64,000 nucleotides of DNA from the NCBI GenBank assembly GCA_025766275.1, contig JAFKAC010000002.1, forward strand, positions 248,001 to 312,000. Reading direction: 5' to 3'. Source of the stretch: Lactarius indigo. Taxonomy: Eukaryota > Basidiomycota > Agaricomycetes > Russulales > Russulaceae. Below are positions 21,271-31,909 of this stretch, piece by piece. Both the position numbers and the translations under genes were made by a program. How positions within the stretch are numbered: position 1 is the first letter of the stretch; the number at the start of each line of letters is the position of its first letter. The notes below the pieces were generated by a model. That model ran no database searches, was not told where the DNA came from, and saw nothing but the letters and a program-made list of their open reading frames with translations.

Positions 21271-22373
21271 ACTACAGCCTCAAGAGGGTCTTCATGAGTT
21301 TGCGTGTGAATGATACCATGCTCTTGGATGTACGCGTCTGAGTTGTAAAGCTCTGAATAGATACGCTCAGGTGAGCCGTTGGAGTGAGGCACCCAGTATT
21401 CCTCAAATGGCGCAGTGTGAAATTGTTGAGCGTTCAATTCCTGAAGGGCGGCCCTAATTACCTCAAGGGGCTTACGGTGATAAAGGCCAGTAACGTGCAG
21501 GATGGGGGCATTTCTCTCAGATTTGTGAGTCACCTTGTCACATGCGAGAGAAATGGGTACTGTGGTCTCATACCATCCGTGGTTCAGCGATGTCTCTGAG
21601 CCATCTACTGGTTCGAAGAGTTTCTCATCGGCTTTGGCAGCATCAAAGTTGTCAAAGTGATGAACTTGGAAGTCTGGTGCGCGTATGACGTTCTGAACCA
21701 GGACATTAAGATCGTTTAAGGACTTCGTCAGTGAACTGTTGTGGTACCACAGCATGAGTCGAAAAATCGACGGATTTTCAAAGCGCTCAGAAGAGACTGG
21801 ATTGGCGGAGATATGAGAAGAACCAAAGACAAGACTGGTGCCGCTGGCAAACAGGACCGAGGAAGGCATAGTATGTGGGCCAGAAGATGCACGCGCGAAG
21901 TTGGGATTGTCTGCAACACTCTCGAGATTGAACTCGTTGTCTGGTGTGTAGGAAGGTGCGCCATGTTTATATACCCGATATATCCCATAGCTATTTGTCG
22001 GAGAGGTGTACACAATGGAAGGGGACAAGGTCGTACTAGTAGAGTGGGCATCACTGTGGCCCAGAGACCCACCAGCAATGGGGGGGATTACCGCAGGAGC
22101 AGGAGGGGGAAGGACATCACGGTAACAAGCAGGGAGTCGTGACTTGCGGTGAGGCAGGCCAGATGGACAGTGTTCGGGTGAGGGTGCTGTATCGTACTGA
22201 ATGCTGTGTCAGGAATGTGGTTGTTGGGAGATCATGTACACCATGATGTACCACTGCGTCGACTTGGTCCACAGCAGCGCCCCCAGACTCAGAATGAGTA
22301 GCCTCTCCTGTTAGAGTCGCACCTCCTGCACTTCCAGCGAGACTTGCCTGGTCAAGGGGTGACTGAGCAGAGC
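21271..22373 (-). pseudogene. Plavaka-like transposase, segment 2 of 5
   Basis: Read from 22373 downward. It begins in frame with the zinc-finger exon at 38173 ('ESHG' then 'SAQSPLDQ'). An acidic/Ser-rich linker ends at a likely intron of about 55 nt (22197-22251). Then 'RLPACYRDVLPPPAPAVIPP', 'NEFNLESVADNPNF', 'FRLMLWYHNSSLTKSLNDL', 'DGSETSLNHGWYETTVPISL', 'VTGLYHRKPLEVIRAAL', 'PERIYSELYNSDAYIQEH' and 'EDPLEAVV'. The motif order matches Plavaka proteins. Confidence 0.87.
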
Positions 22374-22941
22374 TGTTACGATTTTCTTAGACTCGTCTCT
22401 TTCTTCACCATTATTTCCTTCCCACACTATACGAGCCCTGTACGACTACGCGAACCCCACGACTACCCGGTTTCTATCACGCGCCTTGCTTATCGACGTT
22501 CTCTTCTGATAAAGCTTGGCATGTACCAGTTTCCGACTTGTTTCCTCTCACGCGCGACCCCGCGTGATTCTCCCTTATTCTCGATATGATCCTGCCTTGT
22601 TCCCTTTATGTTCGTCCCTTTCTTCCCCAGTATGGCGATGGCGCCATCTGTTTGCGATGGCCATACAGTACGATTTCTATTTAACTCTAGTCACACCTAG
22701 CTTGTACGGTAGACTAGACTTCTTGTGTAATACTACACTCGTCTATACAAAGTCTCCCTGTTCCCCAACCCTTGTCTTCGCTAGACCTTCGAGTCTTAGC
22801 CCTCCTCTACAGTCCGAGTGACATACGTCCTTGTGACTCTTGTGCATCATTTCTACTGAAGTCGAGCCTTCGAGCTTTGACTACCGAGCGATTGACTGAC
22901 TTAGTACAGGTCGTACTCAACGCCCCTGTAGTGGCGTTACA
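22374..22941 (+). repeat. Gypsy-2 5' LTR
   Basis: 568 bp. It has TATTTAA at 22678-22684 and the primer 11-mer AGACTAGACTT at 22711-22721. Confidence 0.94.
22678..22721 (+). promoter_or_regulatory. Gypsy-2 LTR TATA element and self-primer
   Basis: TATTTAA starts at 22678. Exactly 33 nt on, AGACTAGACTT (22711-22721) is the reverse complement of 22944-22954. Confidence 0.7.
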
Positions 22942-22943
22942 TT

Positions 22944-22954
22944 AAGTCTAGTCT
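22944..22954 (+). other. Gypsy-2 primer binding site (self-complementary)
   Basis: AAGTCTAGTCT, two bases inside the LTR, pairs over all 11 nt with 22711-22721. Confidence 0.7.
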
Positions 22955-22959
22955 CCACA

Positions 22960-24603
22960 GTGGCTCTCACCAGCCGAAGCCGAACACAGTTCGTCAAAGA
23001 GTACCTGGAGCGGCATCCTTACGACGACTTAAGACCTTCCATCAAAGGAACCGCTCTTTGGAGGAACACTCCACACGACGAAGGGTACTACGTCTACGAC
23101 CCCGACAAACTCTCATACAAACCAATTGAATATATCGAAGATCAACACATTTGGGCCTACGTTGCCTACTCCGACTCAAAGCACTCCTGGTACTCATATA
23201 AACCCGTCCCCGCACACTTAGGCTTAGGACCAGGAAAAGGACAAATCAGCGCTATCGAGGCTGATTCCGATATCGAAGAACCATCTTCCGAACCCGACTT
23301 AGACAACCCAACACTTACGCCTACCATCCAACGACCTGTGGACTTCGCATCGTATGCCAACATGTCCACCACCCAACTCTCCACCACCCTCACCTCCTCG
23401 CAACCAGCCGCAGGATCCTCGACAACGAATCCTACAAGTAGTGGAGGACATCTTGTGGGAGGAAGTATGTCGGCAAGCGGAGGAAGCGCTACGGGAGGCG
23501 CAGGAAGCCATCATGGAGGCGGTGCGCCTGGAGGTGGAGGCGGTGCGCCTGGAGGCGGAGGTGGCGCGCCTGGAGGTGGAGGCAGCGGAGCAGCAGCAGG
23601 TCCCGCTGCTGGAGGACCCCCCCCACCAAATGGACGACTCGGAGGGAACCCCCCGCCAGAATTCACCGGGGATCGAGAAGCCAGCAGAGCTTTCCTAAAC
23701 GCCTTCGCACTCTATCGTGGAATGAACCCGAATGTCCAACAACTGACCCTCCCTTATTCACGCGCTATGACCCTTCTCTCGTATATCCGAGGGCCATTAG
23801 TAGACGACTGGGTCGAAGAACAAATACAATGGCTAGCCGACCAATTAGCGGGAGGAGTAGCCATGAACGCTGAAAACCTATGGAACACTATCGAAACAAG
23901 GTTCATCCAGGCATACACCGACACTACCCAACAACAAAAAGCCCGCCACGCCATTCAAAACTTACAAATGGACAAAGAAGACATCGACACCTACATAGCC
24001 AAGTTCTCTAACTTGGCCAATAAGGCAGGATACAACAAGGACGAGGCCACTACCCTGGAAATTTTCCAGAAAGGCCTTCCAAATGCGCTAGTCATAAACG
24101 CCATCAAGTTCCACCACCCTGTAGACTGGGACGATTGGAAGACGGCGGTTACGCTTCAGCAAGCTGAATATCTCCTCCTCAAAGATAGACTCACCAAAGG
24201 AAGAACGGACAAGAAAGGAGGAGCCTCCCGCGACCAATGGCTGAACGCTCTCAACAAAACTAGGGACCCAAATGCAATGGACGTCAGCCGAACTCGCACC
24301 AGAGCAGCAATAACGGAGGACGAAAAGAAGCTACTCCAGAAAGAAGGAAGATGCTTCCGATGCCGAGGACAAGGGCACATCTCTAGATTCTGTCCTCAAA
24401 AGACCACCACTACCATCAAAGCCGCAGAAACAAACAACCCTACTCCAACCACCGCCACTATCTCAATGACCGCATCACGTCCCCTTTCCAACGAGGAACA
24501 AGCCGACGCCCAAGTAGCGGCCTTGTTCGCCCAAACCCCGGAAGTACGAGAATTAATGGTGGATAAACTCTTTGGACAAAAGAAGGATTTTCTGAACGCT
24601 TGA
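22960..24603 (+). CDS. Gypsy-2 gag, GTG start
   Basis: About 547 residues open from GTG 22960 (ACA before, G after) to TGA 24601-24603. No ATG lies between the predicted RNA start and this GTG. The first ATG is 134 codons in (about 23359), although the upstream 133 codons encode sequence similar to the other Gag families ('YDPDKLSYKPIEYIEDQHIW'). A Gly-rich tract of short repeats (23500-23600) is followed by the capsid-like core ('PPPEFTGDREASRAF') and a zinc knuckle 'CFRCRGQGHISRFC' (about 24355-24396). It ends 'KKDFLNA' across the frameshift site. Confidence 0.85.
   Translation: MALTSRSRTQFVKEYLERHPYDDLRPSIKGTALWRNTPHDEGYYVYDPDKLSYKPIEYIEDQHIWAYVAYSDSKHSWYSYKPVPAHLGLGPGKGQISAIEADSDIEEPSSEPDLDNPTLTPTIQRPVDFASYANMSTTQLSTTLTSSQPAAGSSTTNPTSSGGHLVGGSMSASGGSATGGAGSHHGGGAPGGGGGAPGGGGGAPGGGGSGAAAGPAAGGPPPPNGRLGGNPPPEFTGDREASRAFLNAFALYRGMNPNVQQLTLPYSRAMTLLSYIRGPLVDDWVEEQIQWLADQLAGGVAMNAENLWNTIETRFIQAYTDTTQQQKARHAIQNLQMDKEDIDTYIAKFSNLANKAGYNKDEATTLEIFQKGLPNALVINAIKFHHPVDWDDWKTAVTLQQAEYLLLKDRLTKGRTDKKGGASRDQWLNALNKTRDPNAMDVSRTRTRAAITEDEKKLLQKEGRCFRCRGQGHISRFCPQKTTTTIKAAETNNPTPTTATISMTASRPLSNEEQADAQVAALFAQTPEVRELMVDKLFGQKKDFLNA
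24585..24591 (+). promoter_or_regulatory. Gypsy-2 -1 frameshift heptamer GGATTTT
   Basis: G GAT TTT in the gag frame, 9 nt before the gag stop. Pol is open in the -1 frame from 24567. GGATTTN is a known slippery class (MMTV pro-pol uses GGATTTA, recalled). Confidence 0.65.
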
Positions 24604-27600
24604 ACCCGGCGGCCTGGGCCAGAGCATTAAAACTTAGCGTGTACAATAGCAGATTCCGATCTATGCGAATTCCAGTACTTTTCAAATCTGCTCACGCGAC
24701 GGCCGAACGAAACGTCTTGGTAGACTCAGGCGCAACAGACAACTTCATAAGCGCAAACCTCCTGAAACGACTCAAAATAGCATGGCTACCTACCGAACGC
24801 TCCATCAAAATATGGAACGTAGATGGAACCCACAACCAAGGAGGAGAAATTACCTCCTTCACCGACCTTACCGTTAAAACCGGGGGAAAGACCCAAAACC
24901 TCCGATTCCTTATCACGGATTTAGGAAACGATGAAGTCATACTGGGATACCCCTGGTTTACGGCTTTTGAACCCAAATTCCATTGGCGAGACGCCACACT
25001 CGATGAAGAATTCCAACCGGTGGTTGTCACCAGTCTGCATCTGTCCGACGAAGCCATGCCTCTCGAAGCAACTATCAAGGCATTGGAGACGTATCAACTG
25101 GACGAATCAGCCTGGGAGCAGCTCCAAGAAGGAGGCGAACCTTGTATCCGACTGCGAAAACAACAACAGCATCAGCATTAGCGCAGCAAGAAGCGGCCAA
25201 AAGACCCCAGAAAACCTTTGAAGAAATGGTCCCGGAAGAATACCAGAGGCATCGGAAAGTTTTCAGTGAGGAAGCATCTCAGCGCTTCCCCCCTTCACGC
25301 CCGTGGGATCACGCCATCGATCTGGTCCCAACCGCCCCTGAAACGATGGATTGCAAAGTATACCCACTCACAATCCCGGAAAACGAACAATTAACAGAAT
25401 TCGTAACCGAACACCTGGAAAAGAAGTACATCCAACCGTCCAAGTCACCTTACGCATCCCCCTTCTTCTTCATCAAAAAGAAGGACGGGAAACTACGTCC
25501 GGTACAGGACTACCGCCGCCTCAACGAACTAACCGTAAAAAATCACTACCCACTCCCCTTAATCCCCGAACTTATCGACAAGATCCGAGAAGCGAGACTT
25601 TACTCGAAGCTTGATATCCGATGGGGATACAACAACGTTCGAATCAAACAGGGGGACGAATGGAAGGCGGCGTTCAAAACAAACCAGGGGCTGTTCGAAC
25701 CACGAGTCATGTTCTTTGGCCTCACTAACTCCCCTAGCACCTTCCAAACCATGATGGACACCATCTTCCGGGAGTTGGTGCTAACAGGGGAAGTAATCGT
25801 CTACATGGACGACATCCTAATTGCGACCTCAGACGACCGCACCCACCACAGAATGGTATTGCACCAAGTCCTTGACCTCTGCGACAAACACGACCTATAC
25901 ATTAAACCGGAAAAATGCGCGTTCAAAGTCCATGAAGTGGAATACCTGGGGCTAATCATTGGGTACGGACAACTGCGAATGGACCCAGTCAAAGTACAAG
26001 GAGTCCGAGAATGGAAGGCGCCGACATCACTCAAAGAAGTACGAGCCTTCCTAGGATTCTGCAATTTCTACCGGCGATTTATACAGGGATTCTCTACAAT
26101 TGCAAGACCCCTCCACGACCTTACAAAGAAAGACGTCCCCTGGGAATGGACGGAAGCCAGACAAAAAGCCTTCGACACCATCAAAGAACGAATCAGTTCG
26201 GAACCGGTCTTACTATTCCCGAAACTAGACCAACCCTTCGAAATCGAAGTCGATGCTTCAAGTTACGCCCTAGGGGCTGTCTTGAATCAGAAGGGAGAGG
26301 ACGACAAAATGCATCCGGTCGCATTCTATTCCGAATCCCTATCGGAAGCCGAACGCAATTACGACATCTACGATAGGGAACTACTAGCAATCGTTAAAGC
26401 GTTACGCACTTGGCGAACATATCTTGTAGGATCCCCCCATTTAGTAACGATCCATACAGACCACGCCAACCTGCAATACTGGAAAGAACCCAGAAAAATC
26501 AGTCGACGAGTAGCACGGGAGTTCCAAGAACTGTCGGAGTACAACTTTATACTCAAACATATCCCTGGTACCAAGAATACACAAGCAGACTCCTTGTCGA
26601 GAAGACCTGATTATGATGACGGCACCAGCGATAACGATCACGTTGTAGTACTCCCAGATGACGTATTTCTCAAAGTCACCCAAACGTCCATGCACGACAT
26701 GGATATATGGACTCAAATTGCACAAAATATGGACGAAGCGACACTCCTCCCGTGGGTAGAACCCCACAACCTAAAGAAACACGATGGGCTATGGTGGAAG
26801 GGCGATGCTCTCGTTGTTGTGGGAAACAACGAACTTAAACGGGGGGTAATCACCTTTTTCCATGACACTCCAAGCGCAGGACACCCAGGAATTGCAAACA
26901 CTCTAGAGCTATTACGACGCGATTTCTGGTGGCCCAACATGCGCAAAGATGTGGAAGCCTACGTCAAGGGGTGTGCAATATGCCAAAGCAACAAGATCAA
27001 CCATCACCGACAGAAGCCCCACTTATTCCCTATCACCACCGAACCATCGGCCGAACCGTTCGAAGTAGTAGCCATGGACTTCATAGTCAAACTCCCGATA
27101 TCAAAAGGATTTGACTCTATCCTCACCGTCACAGACCATGACTGCTCAAAAGCAGCAATATTCATACCGTGTAACGAAACCATAACGTCAGAAGGCGTGG
27201 CAAAACTTTACCTCCGACATGTCTATCCCCATTACGGCCTACCCCGAAGGATCATATCCGATCGAGATCCAAGGTTCACATCTATGTTCATGCGGCAACT
27301 GTGTAAAACGTTGGGAATACAGCAAAACGTATCATCAGCATACCATCCACAAACAGATGGTCAATCAGAACGAACAAACCAATGGTTAGAACAATACTTG
27401 TGACATTGGTGTAACGCGCAACAGAACAATTGGGCGGAACTTTTACCCATGGCGCAATTCGCTCACAACTCTTGGAGAAACGCCACCACCAAACACTCCC
27501 CTTTCCGTCTCATAATGGGGTGGGAACCACGAACTGTGTGGATACCAAAACCATCCCATAGCCCCGCGGTGGATCAAAGATTGGAAGAATTGCAGATACT

Positions 27601-28132
27601 CCGGCAACATGCGCAAGACAGTATCAAACACGCGCAATACCTCATGGCCCAACGAGGAAAAACAGGGTTCACACCTTATCAGCAAGGAGATCAAGTATGG
27701 TTAGAAGGGACCAATCTTCGTACCTTCTACCCCACAAGCAAACTAGCCCCGAAGCGATACAGACCCTTTAAAATCGTCAAGGTTCTATCAGACGTTTCGT
27801 ACGAATTGGAACTTCCAGCATCATGGAAGATCCACCCAGTATTCCACGCAAACCTTCTGACACCATACAAGGAAACGGAGATGCACGGCGCAAACTATAC
27901 CCGACCTCCACCGGACCTTATCAATGGAGAAGAGGAGTATGAGGTGGAGCGGATCGAAGACGCCCAGGAACGAGGAAGAGGGCACAAACTCCACTACCTA
28001 GTAAAGTGGAAGGGATTCCCACCAAGCGATAACACGTGGGAACCTGCGACAAACATGACCCATGCCACAGACGTCATCAAAGACTTCTACCAACGATATC
28101 CGACCGCCAAGGGGGCTGGACGAACAATATAA
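24592..28132 (+). pseudogene. Gypsy-2 pol, broken by one deletion and one stop
   Basis: Same domain order as the intact relative at 42279-45820: protease 'VDSGATDNFI', RT 'IVYMDDILIA' (about 25798), RNase H, integrase 'CAICQSNK', core 'SDRDPRF' and 'SERTNQWLEQYL', chromodomain 'YLVKWKGFPPSDNTW'. Two lesions are seen. An A-run near 25157-25160 has four A's where Gypsy-2b has five, shifting the frame before the RT. At 27401-27403 TGA stands where Gypsy-2b has CGA. After 27403 the frame is open again to 28132. Confidence 0.88.
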
Positions 28133-28170
28133 AAACCCCCTTCACATCCCTACACTCCCCCAAACCAACA

Positions 28171-29431
28171 ATGACCGACACCCCAGTATCCGACACCACC
28201 CGCGTCAACATCCTTAGCAACCCCCAACTCGAAGCCGCCCTCGAACGAGGGATTGTCACCATTGAACTCACCGACATCCCCCGTCTGTCACTACCACCAT
28301 CCCCCCAACATGCCACCGTCACCACCCCAATTCCCATCGAACGAGAACCCGGGGAACTTACCCCGTCAACACCGGAGGAAGGGCAATACTCCCCAACACC
28401 GCCCCCCCAGCAACAGTCAACCCCTCCACTGGAACCACGACCTCAATCACCACCATCTTCCCCATCATCCACACCTCCCCCACCTCTAGAACCGTTTACC
28501 CCGGTTCGCGTCCATACCCCCATTGACTACGACCGACCCGACTCCCCTCCCAATGACACAGACGACCCCGGGGCCCCATTCTTTCCAAATGCTCCTGGTA
28601 CCCCCAAGTACTACCCATTACAGATCCCGCTACCGGACGGTGGATCTAACCCGGCGAAGTACATCTACTATCGCAAGGGATTCACCGAAGTAGTGGGGAC
28701 AATGGGTATGGGACAACCCCACTACGGAGAAGAGGTCTACCTCTCATCACTCAGGCCGAACGTCTCGGCACCACCCTTCACGGCGGAACAACTACAGTTC
28801 TTTGACCCCCATGACATCCGCGCCTGTGCTTTGGACAAAACGCTCATAGAGCTTAACTCACCTCGTCTCACGGCCGAGATTACTAGGCTAAGAACGGGGC
28901 TCCTGGCGCTCAAAGAACTCGACGAGAAGTGCGAGAAGCTGGAGGAGGACGCATGCAAACTACGAGCGGAACGGCTCACGGTTGATTTGAAGCTGGCCAG
29001 CACCAAGAGGCGCCTTCAGTACGCCGGAGCACTGGCTACCATCGGCAATGAATATGCGCGCATGACAGCTCTACCAGCCCCACTTCGCCACTCCCGCTAC
29101 GCTATCCCATTTTCCCCACGACGCGGAGGACCATTAGAATTCCCCCGCCTCGCCGATAAACCCCACCGCCGACGCTGCTATCACTGCAATAGCCCCCACC
29201 ACATCGTACGCAACTGCCCCACCAGGCCGCGACCTGCCTGCCGACACTGCCAAAGCCAGGAACATCAGTCCTACCGATGTATATTCCGCCGTGCAGGTAT
29301 GGTCGAAGAAGTGATCACAACCTATCAGGCAGATGAACGCATACAGCAAGCAGTGGCTACGGAGGCCACCACCTCCTTTACCGTCCCCGAACCTCCGACA
29401 ATCACGGCCCACACCCAAGGGAGGTGGTGCG
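28171..29431 (+). CDS. Gypsy-2 ORF3 (post-chromodomain module), 5' part
   Basis: A separate ORF with its own ATG (MTDTPVSDTT), starting 38 nt after the pol stop. A Pro-rich N terminus is followed by 'YIYYRKGFTEVVGTMGMG' and 'PHYGEEVYLSSLRP', a block shared with Gypsy-3. Next is 'SPRLTAEITRLRTGLLALK', entering a charged coiled-coil helix. Two zinc knuckles follow ('CYHCNSPHHIVRNC' and 'CRHCQSQEHQSYRC') and the start of a third Cys cluster ('GRWC'). Gypsy-3 inserted at 29427-29431 cuts the third cluster; the rest is at 37384-37571. The function is unknown. Confidence 0.8.
29427..29431. repeat. TSD GTGCG, left copy (Gypsy-3)
   Basis: GTGCG here and at 37379-37383. Joining them restores the ORF3 frame (TGC GGG CGG TGC). 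Confidence 0.9.
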
Positions 29432-30009
29432 TGTTATGATCCGACGCTTCGGACCTAAGCCACAGTATGTCTCCACCCTGCCTTCCCCTTCTGTACCATA
29501 CCTTGTTACCAAAGGAGCTACTGTTACTAGTGGCGCTGTTTCTTTGATCCGAACTTCTGCTTACTCCGTTTAGTCTCTTTGATATTGTGTGGACTTGTGT
29601 TCATGTTGTTTGGAACCCTGTCCTATATAAACCTGTACCATAGACCGTAGGAAGCCAGACTTGGCTTCGTTTGCAATCTAGCAACCTTGCCTCCGTACTT
29701 TGGTGTGACCTCGCCTCATCCTCCTCCTCTTGTGCATCCCCTACCTCAGTCCCTAACAAGGACACTTCGAAGTCTTTGCAGTTGAACTACATCAACGCGT
29801 CACACCTGTTATACTCTGTGCACTAGCAAGATCAAGTGTAGAGAAGTGTCAGACACTTCGGACGAGGAGTCCTATATTACAGAGTAGTGCTGCACCCTGT
29901 GCCACACTTTTGCCACTTGTATTTCATAGCAATAAGACAACAGAGGTCTTCGCTTGATACTTGTGTGATTAGAAACCTTCAGAACCCACGCCCCTGCTAG
30001 GGCGTAACA
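29432..30009 (+). repeat. Gypsy-3 5' LTR
   Basis: 578 bp. It has TATATAA at 29624-29630 and the primer 11-mer AGACTTGGCTT at 29657-29667. Confidence 0.94.
29624..29667 (+). promoter_or_regulatory. Gypsy-3 LTR TATA element and self-primer
   Basis: TATATAA starts at 29624. Exactly 33 nt later, AGACTTGGCTT (29657-29667) is the reverse complement of 30011-30021. Confidence 0.72.
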
Positions 30010-30010
30010 T

Positions 30011-30021
30011 AAGCCAAGTCT
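30011..30021 (+). other. Gypsy-3 primer binding site (self-complementary)
   Basis: AAGCCAAGTCT, one base inside the LTR, pairs over 11 nt with 29657-29667. Both partners differ from those of Gypsy-1 and Gypsy-2 yet remain complementary. Confidence 0.72.
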
Positions 30022-30217
30022 ACAACTCCCAACACACCCAAGACACTACTGCCACACAGCAGAGTGGGCGACGATCCAAGAGGACGCATCAGCCAACAAC
30101 CAGACACTCCACAGAACCCAGAAATGACGGCATAGCCGGGCGACGGATCCTCCCTGACACAAGAGGCCGCTTCAGCCATCCCCTTATACAAATCAGCACC
30201 CAAGACAGACCACAATC

Positions 30218-31909
30218 GTGGCTAGCATCAGTGTCACCTTTGAATCAGACAACGATTGGACCCCAGTCACAACCAGAACACAAGACGACCTCCCACACCA
30301 CGTTAAAAGCAGTCAACTAGGAAGAGGAGCTCGTTGGGCCACAACATCAGGCAGACCCCCTTGTTACAAGTGCCTCATCAAAGGCGAACTCAGACCAGTG
30401 GAATTCATCAACAACGACTGGTACATCCTCCGATACTTTCAGAACACATACCACACCAGAGCCATAAACATCACACCACACAGATTTGCTGAAGGACTAG
30501 GCTGGTGGAACGAAGAAGACGAACAGAACCCAGAAACGCCCACACAACAATCATCCTCAGCACCAAGAAACACTAGAGGAACGTTCGGACTACAACAAGA
30601 CTCATCAGAAGAAGAACCCAGCTCAGACGAAGCGGAATCACACTCAGAACTATCCCACTCCCCAGAACACCGCCTAGATATCACAGTACCCACACAAGCT
30701 TCGTCACAAGCCAGCCCCACTATCCCTATCTGGATAGAACCATCTCCAGCGGAAGAAGGATTCCCAGCCCCACTACCACCAATCAGATTGCCCTCCCCAG
30801 TCGAACCACCCCAGGTCCCCATCACACCACAACCAACACCCACCATGTCAGCTATAAACGCCACAGGCACTGGCACAGGTACCGGCTCAAGCACCGGAAC
30901 AGGAGGCACACCAACAACGAACTCAGGAGGACTCAAAGGAGCACCTCCTACTCCGTTCACCGGAGATAGAACAGAGAGTGGTCAGTTCAAAAGAGAACTA
31001 CTACGATACATCAAGTTAAATAGCGAGAATGAACTCATCAAAGAACCTTATGCACGAGTACTATTCGCCCTTACAATGTTCAAAGGACCCGGTGTACAGC
31101 TGTGGGTCAATCAAACCGAAGATGACATGGAAGCGGCACTAGCAGATCCCACCAAAGCCCTCACCAAAAACAGCAAAGACCTTTGGGACGGTTTTCTCGA
31201 CGCTTTCGACAGAGACTGGACCGACACTCTAAACAAAGAAAGAGCCTATCAGAAGCTCATCAGTTTGACGATGCAGGGCGGAGCATTGGACAGTTACATC
31301 CTCGACTTTGAACACCTTGCAGGAATAGCAGGATGGGCAAGAGATGCCCCTGGAACGGTGGAATTCTTCAAAAGAGGACTACCCACAGGATTGTATCGTG
31401 CTTGCCTTATGCGAACCACCATCCCAAACACCATGGACGAGTGGCAAACCGCCGCTAGAGCAGAACACCAACGCTGGAAGTTGTTAAAAGCCAGACCAGG
31501 GAATAGAAACCCAGGACCAACCCAGAATGTCCACCAAGGACGACCAAAGCGAGACCCAAATGCGATGGATGTAGATGCCACCACCTCCACCCCCTTTAAG
31601 AAGCTTACCGAAGAAGAAAAGAAAGCCCTCATGAAAGAAGGACGCTGTTTCAAATGCAGACAGCAAGGACACATGGCTAGGAACTGTCAACGACAAAACA
31701 CCACCAACCAAACCAAAGCCAGAGCCACAGACACCCAAGAAGCGGACACTGCACCCCCATACACCCCAGAAGCAAGCACCTCATCAGTGGCCGCTACCAC
31801 AACCGAAGATAAAGTCCGACAAGCCCATGCACTCGTCCAAGGCATGACTGAGGATGAAAAGAGACGCTACTATGCCTTAGATCAGGATTTTTGCGATGCC
31901 GACCTGTGA
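30218..31909 (+). CDS. Gypsy-3 gag, GTG start
   Basis: About 563 residues from GTG 30218 (ATC before, G after) to TGA 31907-31909. The leader is about 560 nt and holds only one ATG, a three-codon uORF near 30124. The N-terminal domain has 'CYKCLIKGELRPVEFINNDW', matching the PVEF block of Gypsy-1. A Thr/Gly-rich spacer is followed by the capsid-like core 'PTPFTGDRTESGQF' and a zinc knuckle 'CFKCRQQGHMARNC' (about 31648-31689). The first in-frame ATG is about codon 210, so an ATG start would lose the conserved N-terminal domain. Confidence 0.87.
   Translation: MASISVTFESDNDWTPVTTRTQDDLPHHVKSSQLGRGARWATTSGRPPCYKCLIKGELRPVEFINNDWYILRYFQNTYHTRAINITPHRFAEGLGWWNEEDEQNPETPTQQSSSAPRNTRGTFGLQQDSSEEEPSSDEAESHSELSHSPEHRLDITVPTQASSQASPTIPIWIEPSPAEEGFPAPLPPIRLPSPVEPPQVPITPQPTPTMSAINATGTGTGTGSSTGTGGTPTTNSGGLKGAPPTPFTGDRTESGQFKRELLRYIKLNSENELIKEPYARVLFALTMFKGPGVQLWVNQTEDDMEAALADPTKALTKNSKDLWDGFLDAFDRDWTDTLNKERAYQKLISLTMQGGALDSYILDFEHLAGIAGWARDAPGTVEFFKRGLPTGLYRACLMRTTIPNTMDEWQTAARAEHQRWKLLKARPGNRNPGPTQNVHQGRPKRDPNAMDVDATTSTPFKKLTEEEKKALMKEGRCFKCRQQGHMARNCQRQNTTNQTKARATDTQEADTAPPYTPEASTSSVAATTTEDKVRQAHALVQGMTEDEKRRYYALDQDFCDADL
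31885..31891 (+). promoter_or_regulatory. Gypsy-3 -1 frameshift heptamer GGATTTT
   Basis: G GAT TTT in the gag frame, 15 nt before the gag stop. Eleven nt downstream a small hairpin can form (CCTGT 31903-31907 with ACAGG 31916-31920), a possible stimulator. Confidence 0.65.

Noticed and set aside
22516..22821. 101-codon ORF in the Gypsy-2 LTR (also at 37747-38052)
   Set aside because: LTR-internal, crosses the promoter, and has no domain.
23166..23698. Long alternative-frame ORFs over the Gly-rich part of gag (also 41020-41385)
   Set aside because: GGN repeats leave other frames open; no conservation was seen apart from the gag frame.
30439..30960. 173-codon minus-strand ORF opposite Gypsy-3 gag
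   Set aside because: Antisense shadow of a Ser/Pro/Thr-rich coding region with no domain.
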